Positions 25,232 to 33,214 of a stretch of DNA of 33,215 bases are shown one piece after another. This DNA is from Sulfuricystis sp964478415 (lineage in GTDB: Bacteria; Pseudomonadota; Gammaproteobacteria; Burkholderiales; Rhodocyclaceae). Made by a program: the position numbers and the translations under genes. The notes under the pieces are model-generated. The model did not search any database, was not told where the DNA came from, and saw only the letters and a list, made by a program, of their open reading frames with translations. Within the stretch, counting starts at the first letter, position 1, and the number at the start of each line of letters is the position of its first letter. Location: assembly GCA_964478415.1 (NCBI GenBank), contig CAYZII010000014.1, positions 1 to 33,215 on the forward strand, in the 5' to 3' direction.

Positions 25232-26193
25232 TCGAAAATCCATGCCTGCCAGCAACGGAAATACTCGATCATTTCTCCTCGCAAGCTGCGGCTGTCATTC
25301 ATCCCGGTAGCTGTCTTGATCTGCTCGCGCAGATCCCGGACAAATCCATCCAGCTCGTCGTCACTTCACCGCCTTACAACATCGGCAAAGCCTACGAAAA
25401 ACGGCTCGATCTCCAGGTCTATGTCGAGCAGCAGGCGCAAGTCATCGCGGAATGCATGCGTGTTCTGTCCGACACCGGCAGTATCTGCTGGCAGGTAGGT
25501 AACTACGTCGACGATGGCACGATCGTCCCGCTCGATACGCTGCTCTATCCGATTTTCCGCGATCTGGGCTTGGTGCTGAGAAACCGCATCGTCTGGCACT
25601 TCGAACACGGGCTGCATTGCACGCGCAGATTCTCCGGCCGCTACGAGACGATCATTTGGTTTACCCGCAATACCAAGAACTACCATTTCAACCTGGATCC
25701 CGTGCGCGTGCCGCAGAAGTATCCCGGCAAGAAACATTTCAAAGGCCCCAAGGCTGGCCAGTACTCCTGCAATCCCCTCGGCAAGAACCCGGGCGATGTG
25801 TGGGATATACCGAACGTCAAAAGCAACCATGTCGAGAAGACTGAGCATCCCTGCCAGTTCCCCGTCGAGCTCGTAGAACGGCTGGTGCTGTCGATGACCC
25901 AGCCGGGGGACTGGGTGCTGGATCCGTTCCTCGGCGTAGGCACCTCGATCATCGCCGCCATTCGCCACGGCAGACGGGGGGCTGGCGCCGAAGTCCTGCC
26001 GCGCTACGTTGAATTGGCCAGGGAAAGGGTCAATGCGGCAATCGCGGGCTGTCTGCGCGTCAGGCCCATGGGCAAACCCAAATACGATCCGCAGGCCGCC
26101 GGCAATCGCCTCACGCAGGCTCCCTGGATGCCGACTGAATCCTCCCACGAGCAGCTTCGCCTCCTGGAACCGGTCGCGGAATACGGCAAATGA
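25228..26193 (+). CDS. Type II DNA methyltransferase, beta class, probably N4-cytosine
   Basis: This is a 321-aa amino-methyltransferase with motif IV TSPPYN at 46-51 preceding the SAM-binding DPFLGVGTS at 232-240, so it is beta class. EHPCQFPVELVERL at 206-219 is the motif X-like segment. SPPY, rather than DPPY or NPPY, usually marks N4-cytosine enzymes. The position directly before a BstYI-like endonuclease predicts protection of RGATCY. Start and stop both form ATGA overlaps with neighbours. The C-terminal 45 residues after ELARERV have no motif I recognise. No separate promoter or C-protein gene is visible, and methyltransferase before nuclease is the safe order. Confidence 0.93.
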   Translation: MIENPCLPATEILDHFSSQAAAVIHPGSCLDLLAQIPDKSIQLVVTSPPYNIGKAYEKRLDLQVYVEQQAQVIAECMRVLSDTGSICWQVGNYVDDGTIVPLDTLLYPIFRDLGLVLRNRIVWHFEHGLHCTRRFSGRYETIIWFTRNTKNYHFNLDPVRVPQKYPGKKHFKGPKAGQYSCNPLGKNPGDVWDIPNVKSNHVEKTEHPCQFPVELVERLVLSMTQPGDWVLDPFLGVGTSIIAAIRHGRRGAGAEVLPRYVELARERVNAAIAGCLRVRPMGKPKYDPQAAGNRLTQAPWMPTESSHEQLRLLEPVAEYGK

Positions 26194-26801
26194 AAATCGT
26201 CGAGACCTATTCGCACTTGAACGGCCTGGAGTTCCTGCTCGTACATAAGCCCACATTGTGGCGTGAGTTGCAAACGGTCATCGCAAAGGTCGACGCCAAT
26301 GCCTGCAAGACGAAAGTCTCGAAAGAAAAGACGATGTCCGGCAAGGTACTCTTCAGCCCCGTAGCCATGAACCAAGCGTTCAAGCGCTTGCTCGGCAAGC
26401 AAGGCTGGGAGGAAAGCCGGGTCGGTTATTGGGTCACCAAGGATGCCAAATTGATCCGCAAGACCCTGACCCTTCCGGCTCCCGAGCAGAAAAAAGAAAT
26501 CGAGGCGGCTGGCGAGATGCCGATCTACAGCTACAACCAGACCGATTTCGTCAAGGATCGCGCCGCAGAGGAAGTGCAATTCGGCAAATATTCTTTCGTG
26601 GCTTACGATTTGTTCGTCAAACACCTGGCCTTTTACGTCGGCGATCGGATCGACGTCGGTATTGAAATCCTGCCGATGAAATCGATGCAGGCTCAGATGA
26701 GCTCGGGGGTTGCTTACTACGAAGGCGAGCTCTACAACGTCGTGCGGCAAGGGCGGGAGGTACCGGCCGTGCCACTCGTCATCGTCGGAGTCGAGGCATG
26801 A
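26190..26801 (+). CDS. BstYI/BglII-family type II restriction endonuclease
   Basis: This is a 203-aa endonuclease. The BglII-type active site reads D119-x8-E128-x-Q130 in TDFVKDRAAEEVQFGKYSF, the same spacing as BglII D84-E93-Q95, with Gln replacing the usual catalytic Lys. As I recall the BstYI literature, K133 and S172 are the positions changed to narrow BstYI to AGATCT. Here both are K133 and S172, at the same numbering. This suggests R^GATCY cleavage. The fold elements SSGVAYYEGELYNV and VPAVPLVIVG also fit the family. No residue loss or frameshift was seen, so it is likely active. One 60-base stretch (26581-26640) is 45% G+C against 63% in a pyrB stretch. Confidence 0.93.
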   Translation: MKIVETYSHLNGLEFLLVHKPTLWRELQTVIAKVDANACKTKVSKEKTMSGKVLFSPVAMNQAFKRLLGKQGWEESRVGYWVTKDAKLIRKTLTLPAPEQKKEIEAAGEMPIYSYNQTDFVKDRAAEEVQFGKYSFVAYDLFVKHLAFYVGDRIDVGIEILPMKSMQAQMSSGVAYYEGELYNVVRQGREVPAVPLVIVGVEA

Positions 26802-28093
26802 AGATCGAAATCAGAAACGGCCGCGTCGTCGATCCGGGCAGCGGTTTCGACGAACAAGCCAGCGTGTTCATCGCGGCGAGCAAGATCGTCGGCGTAGGCC
26901 AGACGGCACCGCGTGGCTTTCATGCCGAAGCCGTGCTCGATGCGAGCGGCTGCGTGGTCTGCCCGGGGTTGATCGACCTTTCGGCGCGCCTGCGCGAGCC
27001 GGGCTTCGAATACAAGGCCACGCTCGAATCGGAAATGGCTGCCGCGGCAGCCGGCGGGGTAACGCGCCTGGTTTGTCCGCCCGACACCGACCCGCCGCTC
27101 GACGAGCCTGGTTTGGTGGAAATGCTCAAGTCTCGCGCGCGGCAGCCGGGGTTTGCCCATGTCCATCCGATCGGCGCCTTGACCGTCGGCCTGGCCGGCG
27201 AAAAGCTCACCGAAATGGCCGAGCTGTTCGAGGCCGGCTGCATCGCCTTTGGCCAGGCGAACGGCTGCATCATCGATACGCAAGTGCTGATGCGTGCGAT
27301 GCAGTACGCCGCGACTTTTGATTTCCCGGTCTGGCTGCAGGCCCAGGACGCCCATCTCACGAAAGGCGGTGTGGCCCATGATGGGGCGGTCGCTGCACGG
27401 CTCGGTCTGCCGGGCATCCCGGTGGTCGCGGAAACCGCCGCACTGGCGACGATCCTGCAACTGGCGCGTGAAACCGGCGTACGCCTGCATGTGCGGCGGG
27501 TTTCCTCGGCGGCTGCGCTGGAGATGATCCGCGCCGCGCGCGCCGACGGCTTGCCGGTGACCTGCGATGTGACCATCAACCACCTGCACTTGTGTGACGA
27601 GGACATCGGCTTTTTCGATCCGATGGCGCGGCTGGATCCACCGTTGCGCTCGCGCGCGGATCGGGATGCGTTGGCCGCCGGCCTGCGCGATGGCAGCATC
27701 GATGCGCTGGTCTCCGATCACACGCCGGTCGATGATGATGCGAAACAGCAGCCATTTGATCGCGCCGAGCCCGGGGCGACGGGACTGGAACTGTTGTTGC
27801 CGTTGACACTGAAATGGGCCGAAGAACAGCAGATTCCGCTCGCCAGGGCGCTGGCGAAGATCACCTCTGAGCCAGCGCGCCTCCTCGGCCTGACGAAGGG
27901 TTGTGGCGCGCTCGTGCCGGGAGCCGTGGCCGATCTGTGCATCTTCGATCCGTCGGCCGAATTCACTGTCACGCGCGAGCGTCTGGAGAGTCAGGGCAAG
28001 AATACGCCCTTCCTCGGCATGCGACTGCGCGGCGAGGTGCGCTACACGCTGACGGCCGGGCATCTGGCCTATTCCACCGACGGGCTGCTTTGA
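26798..28093 (+). CDS. pyrC': Dihydroorotase-like protein PyrC' lacking metal-binding histidines
   Basis: This is a 431-aa amidohydrolase-fold protein of the class I dihydroorotase family. The metal-binding D-x-H-x-H of true enzymes is D60-L-S62-A-R64 here, although LREPG follows intact. The later active-site histidines are also replaced (Q181 in WLQAQD, R234 before VSS). The catalytic aspartate position is kept (D307 in SDHTP). This matches the inactive PyrC'/PyrX known from Pseudomonas, which holds the PyrB dodecamer together. A working dihydroorotase must be encoded elsewhere. The start overlaps the endonuclease stop as ATGA. Confidence 0.92.
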   Translation: MKIEIRNGRVVDPGSGFDEQASVFIAASKIVGVGQTAPRGFHAEAVLDASGCVVCPGLIDLSARLREPGFEYKATLESEMAAAAAGGVTRLVCPPDTDPPLDEPGLVEMLKSRARQPGFAHVHPIGALTVGLAGEKLTEMAELFEAGCIAFGQANGCIIDTQVLMRAMQYAATFDFPVWLQAQDAHLTKGGVAHDGAVAARLGLPGIPVVAETAALATILQLARETGVRLHVRRVSSAAALEMIRAARADGLPVTCDVTINHLHLCDEDIGFFDPMARLDPPLRSRADRDALAAGLRDGSIDALVSDHTPVDDDAKQQPFDRAEPGATGLELLLPLTLKWAEEQQIPLARALAKITSEPARLLGLTKGCGALVPGAVADLCIFDPSAEFTVTRERLESQGKNTPFLGMRLRGEVRYTLTAGHLAYSTDGLL

Positions 28094-28425
28094 TGATCGT
28101 GACCTTCAAATCGGCCGCGAGCGCCGATCTGATCTATTTCGGCGACGTGGCGAAGCGCCTGATGGAGCTGATCGGCAAGGAACCCAGCGAGCGCGGCATC
28201 ATCACCGTCGAACAGCTGCCGGAGGCGATCGCGCGCCTCAAGGCGGCGATCGAGGCCGACAGGGAGGCCCATCGTCAGCTCGTCCAGAGTGACGAACCCG
28301 GCAGCGAAACGTCGCCTGGAGGTGTCACGCGTCCACGCGTCTCGCTCACGCAGCGCGCGCTACCTCTGCTGGCGATGCTGGAAGAATCGCTCGCCGAGGG
28401 CAAGTCGGTCGTCTGGGGGGTGTGA
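28093..28425 (+). CDS. DUF1840 family protein
   Basis: This is a 110-aa cytosolic protein of the DUF1840 family found mainly in betaproteobacteria. It has the opening MIVTFKSAASADLIYFGDVAKRLMELIGK and the closing ALPLLAMLEESLAEGKSVVWGV. The function is unknown. The start overlaps the pyrC' stop by one base (TGATG), so it appears to be the last gene of the pyrimidine run. The gene on the other strand ends four bases away, and no terminator hairpin was seen between them. Confidence 0.88.
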   Translation: MIVTFKSAASADLIYFGDVAKRLMELIGKEPSERGIITVEQLPEAIARLKAAIEADREAHRQLVQSDEPGSETSPGGVTRPRVSLTQRALPLLAMLEESLAEGKSVVWGV

Positions 28426-28429
28426 CCTT

Positions 28430-28900
28430 TTAGTGGGTCTTCTGGTCATCGCCGCGGCCGATGAAATTGACCGGAAAGACCACCTGATCTTCGGCATGGC
28501 GCATCGGCATGCTCTCGTAGTCGGGCATCTGCGCCGCGATGCCGCTGCCCTGCACCAGCTTCTGCAGCAGGATCTGGATCTGGTCGCAATAATAGTCCTC
28601 GACGGGGTGCGTCGGCAAAAAGCGCAGCTCGCGCACACTGGCCGGTACCTCTTCGGGCGCCAGCACCTCGTTGGCGGCAAATGCGGCCGAGAAGAAAGGC
28701 CCAGCGATGAATCTGAGCTGCCAGTCACCTGCGCCGTCGTATTCGATGACGAAGATGCGCACACCTTCGGCGGTCTGCTCCTCGTCCCCGGTCGCTTCAC
28801 CAAATACCGGCACCGCGCAAAAGGCGGCCTGACGTTTCTGCATCACATAAGCCACGGCTTCCTTGAAGGAAAGGCGGCCATCGTTTTCTTCGTTCATCAT
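28430..28900 (-). CDS. Conserved-looking protein of unknown function downstream of metH
   Basis: This is a 156-aa acidic protein without signal peptide or membrane helices that I do not recognise. Two adjacent ATG codons follow an AGGAGA ribosome site, and the first is used here. Features include LSFKEAVAYVMQKRQAAFCAVPVFG at the start, an IFVIEYDGAGDWQLRF strand and VEDYYCDQIQILLQKL. It begins 17 bases after the metH stop on the same strand, so it is probably co-transcribed. A link to methionine or cobalamin metabolism is possible but rests on position only. Confidence 0.75.
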   Translation of the reverse strand: MMNEENDGRLSFKEAVAYVMQKRQAAFCAVPVFGEATGDEEQTAEGVRIFVIEYDGAGDWQLRFIAGPFFSAAFAANEVLAPEEVPASVRELRFLPTHPVEDYYCDQIQILLQKLVQGSGIAAQMPDYESMPMRHAEDQVVFPVNFIGRGDDQKTH

Positions 28901-28917
28901 CGTCTCCTGGTTGGGGA

Positions 28918-31900
28918 TCATAATAGCGGGGCGAGCCATTTTTCGGCTTCTTGCACTGTGTAATTGGCGCGTCTGGCCCAATCTTCAAGCTGGTCGCGGC
29001 CAATTTTCGTCACGGCGAAATATTTTGCCTCGGGATGCGCGAAATAGAAACCCGCCACCGAGGCTGCCGGCGCCATCGCGAAATTCTCGGTGAGCTGCAT
29101 GCCGGTATGGCGGGGCACGTCGAGCAGTGCGAACAAAGCCTTCTTGACGGTGTGGTCGGGACAGGCCGGGTAACCGGGCGCGGGCCGAATGCCCTGGTAT
29201 TTCTCGGCGATCAGATCCTCGTTGCTCAGCCTGCCCTGCTCGGTATCGCGCGCATAGCCCCAGTCGTCGATGCGCACGCGTTCGTGCAGCCATTCTGCGG
29301 CGGCTTCGGCGAGCCGGTCGGCCAGGGCTTTCAGCAGGATCGCATGGTAATCGTCGTGCGCGGCGGCGAATTCGACGAGCTTCGCTTCGATGCCGATCCC
29401 GGCGGTGACTGCGAAAGCGCCGATCCAGTCGGGCATGCCGCGTGGTGCAATGAAATCGGAAAGGCACAGGTTCGGCTGTCCGGGTGGACGTTCGTGCTGC
29501 TGGCGCAGGCCATGCCAGGTCATCAGCACCTTTTCGCGACGCTCATCGGCATAGATTTCGATGTCATCGCCGACGCTGTTGGCGGGAAACAGGCCGAACA
29601 CCGCATTCACCGTGAGCCACTGTTCCGCGACGATTTTCTCCAGCATCGCCTGCGCATCATGGAACACGCTGCGCGCCTGCTCGCCGACCTTGGCATCGTC
29701 GAGAATCTGCGGGAAGCGCCCGGACAGATCCCAGGTCTGGAAAAACGGCCCCCAATCGATGTAACGCGTCAGCGTCGCGAGATCTACCTTGCATAGCGGG
29801 CGGAGGCCCGGGCGGCGCGGCGCGAACGGTGCGAACGCCAGGCGGGCGCAGTTGGCGCGCGCCGCTTCCAGCGGCAGCAGTTTCACACCCTGTTTGGCCG
29901 CATGCTGGGCGCGCAATCTCTCGTAGTCGGCGGCGATCTCGGCCTTGTAAGCCGCAGCCTGATCGGCGGAGAGCAGCTTCGTGACCACGCCGACCGCGCG
30001 TGAGGCATCCGGCACATAGACGACGGTGCCGTGGTAGTGCGGCGCGATCTTGATCGCGGTGTGCGCCCGGCTGGTCGTCGCCCCGCCAATCAACAGCGGC
30101 GCGCTGAAGCCCTGGCGTTGCATCTCGGCGGCGACATGGGCCATTTCTTCCAAGGACGGAGTGATCAGCCCCGACAGTCCCACCGCATCGGCCTGATGCT
30201 CGCGCGCCGCCTGGAGAATCTTGTCCGCCGCCACCATCACGCCCAGGTCGATGATCTCGTAGCCATTGCAGGCGAGCACCACACCGACGATGTTCTTGCC
30301 AATGTCATGGACGTCGCCTTTCACGGTGGCAAGCACGATTTTGCCTTTTGCCGCCGCGCCGCTTTTTTTCTTTTCTTCCTCGATGTAGGGCACCAGATGG
30401 GCGACCGCCTGCTTCATCACGCGCGCCGACTTGACCACCTGCGGCAGAAACATCTTGCCGGCGCCGAACAGGTCGCCAACCACGCCCATGCCCGCCATTA
30501 GCGGCCCTTCGATCACCGCCAGCGGCGGCTTGCCTTGCGCCGCGAAGGCGGCACGGCATTCCTCGGTATCGGCGACGACGTAGTCGGTGATGCCCTTGAC
30601 GAGCGCATGCTCGAGACGCTTTTCGACCGGCCAAGCGCGCCAGGCCAGATCCTGCGTCTGCTCCTTCGCCTGACCCTTCACGGTCTGTGCGAATTCGACC
30701 AGCGCCTCACCGGCGCCGGGCCTGCGGTTGAGCACCACGTCCTCGACCTTTTCGCGCAGCACCGGGTCGAGTTCGTCATAGACCCCGAGCTGGCCGGCAT
30801 TGACGATGCCCATCGTCAGGCCAGCGCGGATCGCGTGGTAGAGGAACACGGTATGGATCGCCGCGCGCACCGGTTCGTTGCCGCGGAACGAAAACGAGAC
30901 GTTGGAAATACCGCCTGAGGTATGCGCATGGGGCAGGTGCTGCTTGATCCAGCGCACCGCCTCGATGAAATCGACCGCGTAATTGTCGTGCTCGGGGATG
31001 CCGGTGGCGATCGCGAACACGTTCGGATCGAAGATGATGTCCTCGGGCGGAAAACCATCGGCGACCAGAAGATCATAGGCGCGCTGGCAAATGCCGATCT
31101 TGCGCAGGTAGGTGTCGGCCTGGCCCTGTTCGTCGAAGGCCATCACGATCACCGCAGCACCCAGCCGGCGCGCCTGCCGCGCCTGGGCGAGAAACTTCGC
31201 CTCACCCTCTTTCAGCGAGATCGAATTGACGATGCCCTTGCCCTGGATGCATTTCAACCCCGCCTCGATTACCTCCCACTTCGACGAATCGATCATGATC
31301 GGCACACGGGCGATGTCGGGCTCGCTGGCGATCAGATTAAGGAATCGCACCATCGCCGCCTTGCCATCGAGCATCGCCTCGTCCATGTTGACGTCGATGA
31401 TCTGGGCGCCGTTGTCGACCTGGTTGCGCGCCACCTGCAAGGCATCGTTGAAGCGCTCTTCGAGGATCATCTTCGCAAACGCGCGCGAACCGGTCACGTT
31501 GGTGCGCTCGCCGACATTCACGAACAGCGCGTCGGCGCCGATGTTGCACGGCTCCAGCCCGGCCAGGCGCAGCGCAAAGTCGGCATTTGCCGGACGGCGC
31601 GGCGGTATGCCCGCCAGCGCCTGGGCGAGGGCGCGGATGTGGTCGGGTGTCGTGCCGCAACAGCCGCCGGCGATGTTGAGCAGACCATCACGCGCCCATT
31701 GCGCCAGTTCGGCGGCAAGCATGTCCGGCGTCTCGTCATAGCCGCCAAAGGCATTCGGCAGACCCGCGTTCGGGTGCGCCGAGACGAAACAATCGGCCAC
31801 CCGGCCGATTTCTTCGACATACTGACGCAGCTCCTTCGCCCCCAGCGCACAGTTGAGCCCGAAGGAAAGGGGTCGCGCATGGCGCAGCGAATTCCAGAAG

Positions 31901-32586
31901 GCTTCCGCGGTCTGGCCCGAGAGCGTGCGCCCCGAGGCATCGGTGATCGTGCCGGAAATCATCACCGGCCAGCGGCGGCCGATTTCCGCGAAGAATGTTT
32001 CGATCGCATACACCGCGGCCTTCGCGTTCAGCGTGTCGAACACCGTCTCGATCAGCAACAGATCGGCGCCCCCTTCGACGAGTCCCCGCGCAGCCTCGTG
32101 GTAATCGGCGACCAGCTGATCGAAGGTGATATTGCGAAACCCCGGATCATTGACGTCCGGGGAGATCGAGCAGGTGCGCGAAGTGGGGCCGAGCACGCCG
32201 GCGACGAAACGCGGTTTCTCCGGCGTCGAATGATGGTCGGCGATCTCGCGCGCCAGTCTGGCGCCGGCGAAGTTCAACTCGAAAGCGAGATCTTCGAGGC
32301 CGTACTCGGATTGTGAGACACGCGTGGCGTTGAACGTGTTGGTCTCGATGATGTCCGCGCCGGCTTCGAGATAGGCGGCGTGAATGTCGCCGATCACGTC
32401 CGGCCGCGTCAGGCACAACAGATCGTTGTTGCCCTTCAGATCCTTTGCATGATTCGCAAAACGCTTACCGCGATAATCGGTCTCGGAAAGGCGGTACCTC
32501 TGCACCATGGTGCCCATGGCGCCATCGAGAATGAGGATGCGCTGCGCGAGCAGTTCGCGCAATTCGCTGGAACGATCGGGCTGCAT
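28918..32586 (-). CDS. metH: Cobalamin-dependent methionine synthase
   Basis: This is a complete four-module MetH of 1222 aa. The homocysteine domain (about 1-330) has the zinc cysteines C246, C309 and C310 in GGCCGTTP. The pterin domain covers about 345-640 (VNVGERTNVTGS). The cobalamin domain has the DxHxxG motif with H760 in GDVHDIGKNIVG. The C-terminal activation domain (about 900-1222) includes the RRPGLRPL and YIDWGPFFQTWDLSGRFP regions for reductive remethylation by SAM. No cobalamin or SAH riboswitch was recognised in the 235 bases upstream, and no clear ribosome site precedes the ATG. Confidence 0.97.
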   Translation of the reverse strand: MQPDRSSELRELLAQRILILDGAMGTMVQRYRLSETDYRGKRFANHAKDLKGNNDLLCLTRPDVIGDIHAAYLEAGADIIETNTFNATRVSQSEYGLEDLAFELNFAGARLAREIADHHSTPEKPRFVAGVLGPTSRTCSISPDVNDPGFRNITFDQLVADYHEAARGLVEGGADLLLIETVFDTLNAKAAVYAIETFFAEIGRRWPVMISGTITDASGRTLSGQTAEAFWNSLRHARPLSFGLNCALGAKELRQYVEEIGRVADCFVSAHPNAGLPNAFGGYDETPDMLAAELAQWARDGLLNIAGGCCGTTPDHIRALAQALAGIPPRRPANADFALRLAGLEPCNIGADALFVNVGERTNVTGSRAFAKMILEERFNDALQVARNQVDNGAQIIDVNMDEAMLDGKAAMVRFLNLIASEPDIARVPIMIDSSKWEVIEAGLKCIQGKGIVNSISLKEGEAKFLAQARQARRLGAAVIVMAFDEQGQADTYLRKIGICQRAYDLLVADGFPPEDIIFDPNVFAIATGIPEHDNYAVDFIEAVRWIKQHLPHAHTSGGISNVSFSFRGNEPVRAAIHTVFLYHAIRAGLTMGIVNAGQLGVYDELDPVLREKVEDVVLNRRPGAGEALVEFAQTVKGQAKEQTQDLAWRAWPVEKRLEHALVKGITDYVVADTEECRAAFAAQGKPPLAVIEGPLMAGMGVVGDLFGAGKMFLPQVVKSARVMKQAVAHLVPYIEEEKKKSGAAAKGKIVLATVKGDVHDIGKNIVGVVLACNGYEIIDLGVMVAADKILQAAREHQADAVGLSGLITPSLEEMAHVAAEMQRQGFSAPLLIGGATTSRAHTAIKIAPHYHGTVVYVPDASRAVGVVTKLLSADQAAAYKAEIAADYERLRAQHAAKQGVKLLPLEAARANCARLAFAPFAPRRPGLRPLCKVDLATLTRYIDWGPFFQTWDLSGRFPQILDDAKVGEQARSVFHDAQAMLEKIVAEQWLTVNAVFGLFPANSVGDDIEIYADERREKVLMTWHGLRQQHERPPGQPNLCLSDFIAPRGMPDWIGAFAVTAGIGIEAKLVEFAAAHDDYHAILLKALADRLAEAAAEWLHERVRIDDWGYARDTEQGRLSNEDLIAEKYQGIRPAPGYPACPDHTVKKALFALLDVPRHTGMQLTENFAMAPAASVAGFYFAHPEAKYFAVTKIGRDQLEDWARRANYTVQEAEKWLAPLL

Positions 32587-32763
32587 TGGGAAAAATGAAT
32601 GAAAAGGGTGGCTAATTTACCCCAAATGTCCCACCGGCTCGACGGCGACGCGATCGTGACATCAAGGCCCTACACCGCCACGGCCGTCAGCAGTGTTTCC
32701 CTGACCAGAATGGCCCGGCAGGAGGCGGGCAGCTTATGCTGCGCCACACGCCAATCAATTCGC

Positions 32764-32792
32764 TTGATTTATAAGCCGATTAGTAATATTGT
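32764..32792 (+). promoter_or_regulatory. Candidate sigma70 promoter for the rhodanese gene
   Basis: TTGATT (32764-32769) and TATTGT (32787-32792) are 17 bases apart in an A+T-rich patch. Each box matches the consensus at four of six positions. The rhodanese ATG lies about 30 bases downstream of the -10 box. The patch sits in the gap between divergent metH and rhodanese genes and could equally serve metH on the other strand. Confidence 0.4.
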
Positions 32793-32821
32793 TGCTTTCC
32801 AAAAGTCACGGAGCACGCACC

Positions 32822-33214
32822 ATGGAACACCTGACACCCAAGGAAGCCGCCCAGTTTCTGCAAGAGAACCCGAAAGCGCTGTTCATCGACTGCCGCAGCG
32901 AGATGGAATATCTGTTCGTCGGCCATCCGTGCGGTGCGTTGCATGTGGCTTGGAACGACGGGCCGGACTGGGAAATCAATCCGCATTTCGTCGGCGAAGT
33001 GAAGAAACTCGCCGGCCACGTGCATGACCGCCCCGTCGTACTGATCTGCCGTTCCGGCAATCGCTCCGTCGATGCCGGCAAAGCCCTTGAAGCCGCTGGT
33101 TTCACGCGCGTCTATAACGTGCTCTACGGCTTCGAAGGCGAGCTCGACGAACACCATCACCGCGGCACCAAGAACGGCTGGCGCTTCGATGGCCTGCCTT
33201 GGGAGCAGTGCTGA
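32822..33214 (+). CDS. Rhodanese-like domain protein (single domain)
   Basis: This is a 130-aa single rhodanese domain. The active-site loop is CRSGNRS with the persulfide-forming cysteine at about residue 77. The FIDCRSEMEYLFVGHPCGALHV segment is near the N-terminus and ends with YGFEGELDEHHHRGTKNGWRFDGLPW. There is no signal peptide, so it acts in the cytoplasm, probably carrying sulfur from persulfide to an unknown acceptor. The ATG is supported by GGAG nine bases upstream; a longer in-frame start lies 33 bases earlier. The gene ends just inside the window edge. Confidence 0.93.
   Translation: MEHLTPKEAAQFLQENPKALFIDCRSEMEYLFVGHPCGALHVAWNDGPDWEINPHFVGEVKKLAGHVHDRPVVLICRSGNRSVDAGKALEAAGFTRVYNVLYGFEGELDEHHHRGTKNGWRFDGLPWEQC

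Noticed and set aside
661..27639. Avoidance of RGATCY sites by the host
   Set aside because: Several sites are present by eye (for example 661-666, 13333-13338, 20192-20197, 20632-20637, 23804-23809, 25695-25700, 25920-25925, 27634-27639), two of them within the methyltransferase gene. I see no avoidance, but I made no full count.
32587..32821. Possible cobalamin or SAH riboswitch upstream of metH
   Set aside because: I looked for a B12 box and for SAH-riboswitch-like conserved segments on the minus strand and recognised neither. A covariance-model search would settle it.
32599..33027. 142-aa plus-strand frame overlapping the rhodanese start
   Set aside because: It is out of frame with the rhodanese domain, has no recognisable features and lacks a ribosome site.
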